From: an uncultured Clostridia bacterium
Lineage (GTDB): Bacteria > Bacillota > Clostridia > Christensenellales > UBA1242
Direction: 5' to 3'
NCBI GenBank assembly: GCA_944381225.1
Contig: CALWKJ010000015.1
Coordinates: forward strand, 1 to 18,296
DNA: 18,296 nucleotides
The notes beneath the pieces are model-generated. The model saw only the letters and a list, made by a program, of their open reading frames with translations. It had not been told where the DNA came from and did no database searches. Both the position numbers and the translations under genes were made by a program. Positions within the stretch are counted from its first letter, which is position 1, and every line of letters begins with the position of its first letter. Of this stretch, positions 14,539-18,296 are shown piece after piece.

Positions 14539-14799
14539 ATGGATAAAACAAGAAAACAAGAAATAATTGCCAAGTTCGCTCAATCAGAACACGATACTGG
14601 TTCAGTGCAAGTTCAAGTTGCAATATTAACAGAAAGAATAAATGAACTAACCGAACATTTAAAGGCAAATAAAAAAGACAACCATTCAAGAAGAGGTCTT
14701 TTAAAGATGGTTGGAAAAAGAAAAGGATTCTTATCATATCTTGAGAAAAGGGATATCGAAGCATATCGTGCACTTAAAAAAGAATTAAATATAAGATAA
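14539..14799 (+). CDS. rpsO: 30S ribosomal protein S15
   Basis: S15 binds the central domain of 16S rRNA early in small-subunit assembly. The 86-residue product is nearly full family length (88-89) and shows the S15 signatures: DTGSVQVQVAILTERINELT, LKANKKDNHSRRGLLKMVGK and RKGFLSYLEKRDIEAY. It has a strong ribosome binding site (AGGAGGA, four bases before the ATG), its own promoter and a structured leader. A terminator overlaps its stop codon, separating it from pnp, its usual neighbour. Confidence 0.97.
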   Translation: MDKTRKQEIIAKFAQSEHDTGSVQVQVAILTERINELTEHLKANKKDNHSRRGLLKMVGKRKGFLSYLEKRDIEAYRALKKELNIR

Positions 14800-14825
14800 A
14801 TAAGGGGAACATTCCCCTTATTTTT
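14798..14825 (+). terminator. Hairpin terminator or attenuator between rpsO and pnp
   Basis: AAATAAGGGGA (14798-14808) pairs with TCCCCTTATTT (14813-14823) around a four-base loop, followed by more T (to 14825). The stem begins inside the rpsO stop codon. Only 17 bases separate the T-run from the pnp ATG, so pnp has no room for a separate promoter after it and must depend on read-through or on a promoter within rpsO. Confidence 0.85.
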
Positions 14826-14842
14826 AAGTAAAAGAGGTAATA

Positions 14843-16933
14843 ATGAATAATACGTCAAAAATTTTTGAAACGCAAATAGGTGGTAAAAAAGTAACAGTTG
14901 AAACTGGTAAATATTGCCAGCAATCAAATGGGTCTTGTTTGGTAAGGTGTGGAGAAACAGTTGTGATGGTTAATGTCACAATGTCAAAAACTGCAAGAGA
15001 GGGTATTGACTTTTTCCCATTAGGGGTTGATTTTGAAGAAAAAATGTATTCTGTTGGGAAAATCCCTGGTGGTTACAAAAAAAGAGAAGGACGCCCAGCC
15101 GACAAAGCTATATTGGTTTCCAGATTAATTGATAGACCACTAAGACCACTTTTCCCTAAAGGATTTTACAATGATGTATCTGTTGTCGCAACTGCTTTGT
15201 CTGTTGACCCGGACGCAGAAATTGAACCATTAGCCATGTTAGGTTCATCTGTTGCTTTAACAATATCTGATATACCATTTCAAGGTCCAACTGGATCTGT
15301 TGTTGTTTCTTGCGTAGGCGGAAAGTTTATTGTAAACGCAACAGAAAAAGAAAGAGAACAAAGCACTATGCACCTTACAGTTAGTGGAACCGGCGAAGCT
15401 ATATTAATGGTTGAAGCAGGAGCGAATGAAGTTAGTGAACAAACAATGTTAGACGCTATAATGTTTGCCCATGAAGAAATAAAAAAACAAGTTGAATTTC
15501 AACTGAAAATTAAAGCTGAAATAGGCAAACCACTTGCAACATATGAAAGTTATCTTCCAAAAGAAGATATTGAAAAAGCAGTTAGAGAATTCGCATATGA
15601 CAAATTGACTGCTGCTTTGGATACGTTTGACAGAGAAGAGCGTCAAAAAAATCAGGAAGAATTAGATGCATTTGTAAAAGAACATTTTGCTGAACAATTC
15701 CCAGATAGAGAAAGAGAAATTGGTGATGTTTTATACAAACTTACTAAAGAAATTGTAAGAGATAAAATATTAAATAAAAACATTAGGCCAGACGGAAGAA
15801 AATTGAATGAAATTCGCCCTATTTGGTGCGAAGTGGGGATTTTGCCAAGAGTTCATGGAACAGGTGTATTTACTAGGGGACAAACACAAGTTTTAACAAC
15901 GTGCACTCTAGGCCCAGTTTCAGATGCTCAAAAAATGGAAATATTAGATGAAGATGAAGAGGTAAAAAGATACATTCATCATTATAATATGCCACCTTAT
16001 GCAACAGGTGAAGCTAGACCTTTAAAATCTCCAGGAAGACGTGAAATTGGACATGGAGCTTTAGCTGAAAGGGCGCTTGTGCCAGTTATCCCAAGTGAAG
16101 AAGAATTCCCTTATGCTATACGCTTGGTTAGTGAAGTGTTGTCATCAAATGGTTCATCTTCCATGGCAAGTACTTGTGGGAGCACGCTTGCCCTTATGGA
16201 CGCTGGAGTTCCAATTAAAGCTCCAGTTGCGGGAATTGCAATGGGATTAATTAAAGATTCAAACACAAATAAAGTTGCTGTTTTAAGTGATATTCAAGGA
16301 CTTGAAGACTTTTTTGGAGATATGGATTTTAAAGTAACTGGTACTGTAAAAGGTATCACTGCCATACAAATGGATATAAAGATTAAAGGAATTGACAAAC
16401 AGATTTTAACAACTGCACTAGAGCAAGCACGACAAGGAAGAATTTATATATTGGATAAAATGCTCTCTGTAATAGATAAGCCTAGAGCAGAATTATCTAA
16501 ATATGCACCAAAGATTATTACTTTTAACATCAATCCTGACAAAATTAAAGATGTTATTGGTTCTGGTGGTAAGGTTATAAATAAAATTATAGAAGAAACA
16601 AATGTTAAAATTGATATTGATGACGATGGACAAGTATTTATATCAACTCCAAACGAAGATATGGCACAAAGAGCAAAAGAAATTATATTGGCTATTGCTG
16701 AAGATTTTGAAGTTGGCAAAATTTATACTGGCAAAGTAGTAAGGATAATGAATTTTGGTGCTTTTGTTGAGGTTGCACAAGGCAAAGAAGGAATGATTCA
16801 TATATCAAAATTATCTTCTAAACGTGTAGAAAAAGTTGAAGATGTAGTAAAAGTTGGAGATACTGTACAAGTTGAAGTTATAAAGTTGGATAATAAAGGA
16901 AGAGTAGATTTTAAACTTGTAGCAAAAGCTTAA
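14843..16933 (+). CDS. pnp: Polyribonucleotide nucleotidyltransferase (PNPase)
   Basis: PNPase is a trimeric phosphorolytic 3'-5' exoribonuclease, central in mRNA decay. The 696-residue protein has all parts in order: first RNase PH domain (about 10-145, with IPGGYKKREGRPADKAIL and RLIDRPLRPLFP), a helical linker, the second, catalytic RNase PH domain (about 315-545, with TRGQTQVLTTCTLG, SSNGSSSMASTCGSTLALMD and GDMDFKVTGT, where D495 and K497 lie), a KH domain (DKIKDVIGSGGKVINKI, about 555-615) and an S1 domain (GKVVRIMNFGAFVEV, about 620-690). Length is typical. AGAGG (about 14833-14837) precedes the ATG. The hairpin upstream may act in its expression, as E. coli PNPase controls its own mRNA through a 5' hairpin. 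Confidence 0.97.
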   Translation: MNNTSKIFETQIGGKKVTVETGKYCQQSNGSCLVRCGETVVMVNVTMSKTAREGIDFFPLGVDFEEKMYSVGKIPGGYKKREGRPADKAILVSRLIDRPLRPLFPKGFYNDVSVVATALSVDPDAEIEPLAMLGSSVALTISDIPFQGPTGSVVVSCVGGKFIVNATEKEREQSTMHLTVSGTGEAILMVEAGANEVSEQTMLDAIMFAHEEIKKQVEFQLKIKAEIGKPLATYESYLPKEDIEKAVREFAYDKLTAALDTFDREERQKNQEELDAFVKEHFAEQFPDREREIGDVLYKLTKEIVRDKILNKNIRPDGRKLNEIRPIWCEVGILPRVHGTGVFTRGQTQVLTTCTLGPVSDAQKMEILDEDEEVKRYIHHYNMPPYATGEARPLKSPGRREIGHGALAERALVPVIPSEEEFPYAIRLVSEVLSSNGSSSMASTCGSTLALMDAGVPIKAPVAGIAMGLIKDSNTNKVAVLSDIQGLEDFFGDMDFKVTGTVKGITAIQMDIKIKGIDKQILTTALEQARQGRIYILDKMLSVIDKPRAELSKYAPKIITFNINPDKIKDVIGSGGKVINKIIEETNVKIDIDDDGQVFISTPNEDMAQRAKEIILAIAEDFEVGKIYTGKVVRIMNFGAFVEVAQGKEGMIHISKLSSKRVEKVEDVVKVGDTVQVEVIKLDNKGRVDFKLVAKA

Positions 16934-16958
16934 AAAGAAGCGAATCGCTTCTTTTTTT
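16932..16958 (+). terminator. Rho-independent terminator after pnp
   Basis: AAAAAGAAGCG (16932-16942) and CGCTTCTTTTT (16946-16956) form an 11-bp stem with an AAT loop, running into a T tail. The left arm begins within the pnp stop codon. Confidence 0.9.
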
Positions 16959-16981
16959 ATAATTTATTTATATTTTCACTA

Positions 16982-17010
16982 TTGAAATTTTATTTTTTAT
17001 GTGTTAACAT
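16982..17010 (+). promoter_or_regulatory. Probable promoter of rnr
   Basis: TTGAAA (16982-16987), a 17-base spacer ending in TGT, and TAACAT (17005-17010): moderate -35 and -10 boxes with an extended -10, placed between the pnp terminator and rnr. Confidence 0.5.
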
Positions 17011-17041
17011 TGTTATGTAAAGATACACCGTGGAGGTGCTT

Positions 17042-18296
17042 GTGCAACTTAAAGATAAAATATTTAAAATAATGGTAGAAAATAATTTGTTTGGAAAAAA
17101 TTATATTGGAGCAACAAACAAAATTTCCAATATTTTGAAAAAAAACAATCGCTTAGTGTTTCAAGAAATAAAAAATTTAATTAATGAAGGTTCAATAAAA
17201 TTAATTAAAAAAACTTTTGTAAATGCAAAAAACGCTTATGTTGGAAAATATAATGCGATAAATTCTGACAAAGGATACGTAAAATTAGATGAGTTTGATG
17301 GTTATGTATTGGTAAATAATTCCATAGGTGTTTTAGATGGTGATTTAGTTAAGTTGTTTGTTTTTAATGATGCTGAACAAACAATTATGTCTGGCGTATT
17401 GCAAGAAATTGTAGAAAGTGAAAATAAAAATATTTATGGTATAGTTAGAAAATCATCAAAGGGGATATATGCGTTTTTTCCAGATCAAATACAATATGGA
17501 CCATTTATTATAATTCCACAAGATGATGTTGCATCGAACGCAAATAATAAAAGGTGTTTATTGGAAGTAAAACCCAATTATAATAACAATGAATTTTATT
17601 TTGGCAAAATAATTAATGTTTATGGATACGCAGATGACCCAATAACTGAAAATGTTGCAATTGCAAAAAAATACGGATTTAGTAAAATATTTAGCAACAA
17701 GGTAAATGATGAAATAGCTCAAATTCCAACTAGCGTATTAAAAGAAGAGTACTATGGCAGACTAGACTTAAGAGAAAAAAATTTTGTTACAATTGATCCA
17801 GTATCTTGCAAAGATATGGATGATGCTGTATATGTTGAAAAAAATTCTACAGGATATAAAATTTATGTTGCAATTGCAGATGTAGCACATTATGTAAAAA
17901 AGGGCAGCGAAATTGACAAAGAGGCTTTTAAAAGAGGCACTAGTGATTACTTGGGTGACGGTGTATACCCTATGCTTCCCGAGGAACTTTCAAACGGAAT
18001 ATGCTCGTTAAATGAAAACGAAGATAGGCTTGCAAGAATTACTATCGTTGATATAGATAAGAATGGTGAAATAAAAAATTATAGAATTTTAAAGGGTGTA
18101 ATAAATTCAAAATATAAATTAAGCTATGATATTGCTGATGACATTCATTATAATAAAAATGATGCACATAATAAATTTAAAGACATAAAAAATCAAATAG
18201 ACACAATGTTTGAAGTATCAAAAATTCTTACCAAATTAAGAGAAAAAAGAGGTGCATTATTAATTGAAACTGATGAACCAACTTTTGTTTTGGATA
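17042..18296 (+). CDS. rnr: Ribonuclease R (RNB family), N-terminal 418 residues, cut by the window edge
   Basis: RNase R is a hydrolytic 3'-5' exoribonuclease able to unwind structured RNA. The open frame runs from GTG 17042 to the last base. The GTG is chosen because a strong GGAGG (17032-17036) is five bases before it; the first in-frame ATG (17072) has no such site. Residues 1-75 fit the winged-helix domain, then two cold-shock domains (KYNAINSDKGYVKL and FYFGKIINVYG), then the start of the RNB domain with the acidic motif ITIDP-type sequence giving D252, D258, D260 and D261 (DPVSCKDMDDAVY), VAIADVAHYVKKGSEIDKEA, and YPMLPEELSNGICSLN. The spacing of the four Asp equals that of the RNase II catalytic set. 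The remainder of the RNB domain and the S1 domain lie beyond the window. Confidence 0.95.
   Translation, partial: MQLKDKIFKIMVENNLFGKNYIGATNKISNILKKNNRLVFQEIKNLINEGSIKLIKKTFVNAKNAYVGKYNAINSDKGYVKLDEFDGYVLVNNSIGVLDGDLVKLFVFNDAEQTIMSGVLQEIVESENKNIYGIVRKSSKGIYAFFPDQIQYGPFIIIPQDDVASNANNKRCLLEVKPNYNNNEFYFGKIINVYGYADDPITENVAIAKKYGFSKIFSNKVNDEIAQIPTSVLKEEYYGRLDLREKNFVTIDPVSCKDMDDAVYVEKNSTGYKIYVAIADVAHYVKKGSEIDKEAFKRGTSDYLGDGVYPMLPEELSNGICSLNENEDRLARITIVDIDKNGEIKNYRILKGVINSKYKLSYDIADDIHYNKNDAHNKFKDIKNQIDTMFEVSKILTKLREKRGALLIETDEPTFVLD

Noticed and set aside
14510..14773. Minus-strand open frame of 87 codons opposite rpsO
   Set aside because: It is fully antisense to a clear S15 gene, has no recognisable domain or ribosome binding site, and is a mirror of its codon use.

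Overview
The window is a compact, very A+T-rich (roughly 30% G+C by eye) stretch of bacterial chromosome in which every confident gene lies on the + strand. Gene content and order (yebC, ruvCAB, queA, tgt, yajC, a TIGR04086/YrzE-type membrane protein, secD, secF, recJ, rel, hemZ, rpsO, pnp, rnr) point to a low-GC Bacillota, most likely a Clostridia-like lineage. In many Clostridia this same backbone also carries spoIID, the SCIFF peptide with its maturase, apt, dtd and a metallo-beta-lactamase gene. None of these is present here, which suggests a streamlined genome. I see no mobile elements, CRISPR arrays, tRNA or rRNA genes.

Layout. Positions 1-228 are the C-terminal end of a YebC-family protein, followed by a strong terminator. 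A promoter near 355-383 then serves ruvC-ruvA-ruvB-queA-tgt (401-4696): Holliday junction processing plus the last steps of queuosine tRNA modification, with several overlapping or touching genes. A second promoter (4728-4756) leads a 27-codon hydrophobic micro-ORF, yajC and a TIGR04086-like gene, closed by a terminator at 5847. A near-consensus promoter at 5945-5973 drives secD-secF, closed by a terminator at 8433. The next unit is recJ-rel-hemZ (8529-14423). Then comes rpsO behind its own promoter and a structured leader, a hairpin terminator, pnp, another terminator, and the start of rnr, which runs off the window's right edge.

The genes form themes: DNA repair (RuvABC, RecJ), tRNA modification (QueA, Tgt), protein export accessory factors (YajC, SecD, SecF), stress signalling (Rel), and translation and RNA turnover (S15, PNPase, RNase R).

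The points most worth a second look are biochemical departures inside otherwise ordinary genes. SecD and SecF both lack the conserved charged transmembrane residues used for proton coupling. The Rel protein keeps an RFKD-type synthetase but has lost the HD hydrolase motifs. The rpsO leader can fold into a hairpin whose loop is complementary to the rpsO Shine-Dalgarno, which suggests a pseudoknot-type S15 autoregulator. No entirely new multi-gene system is visible.
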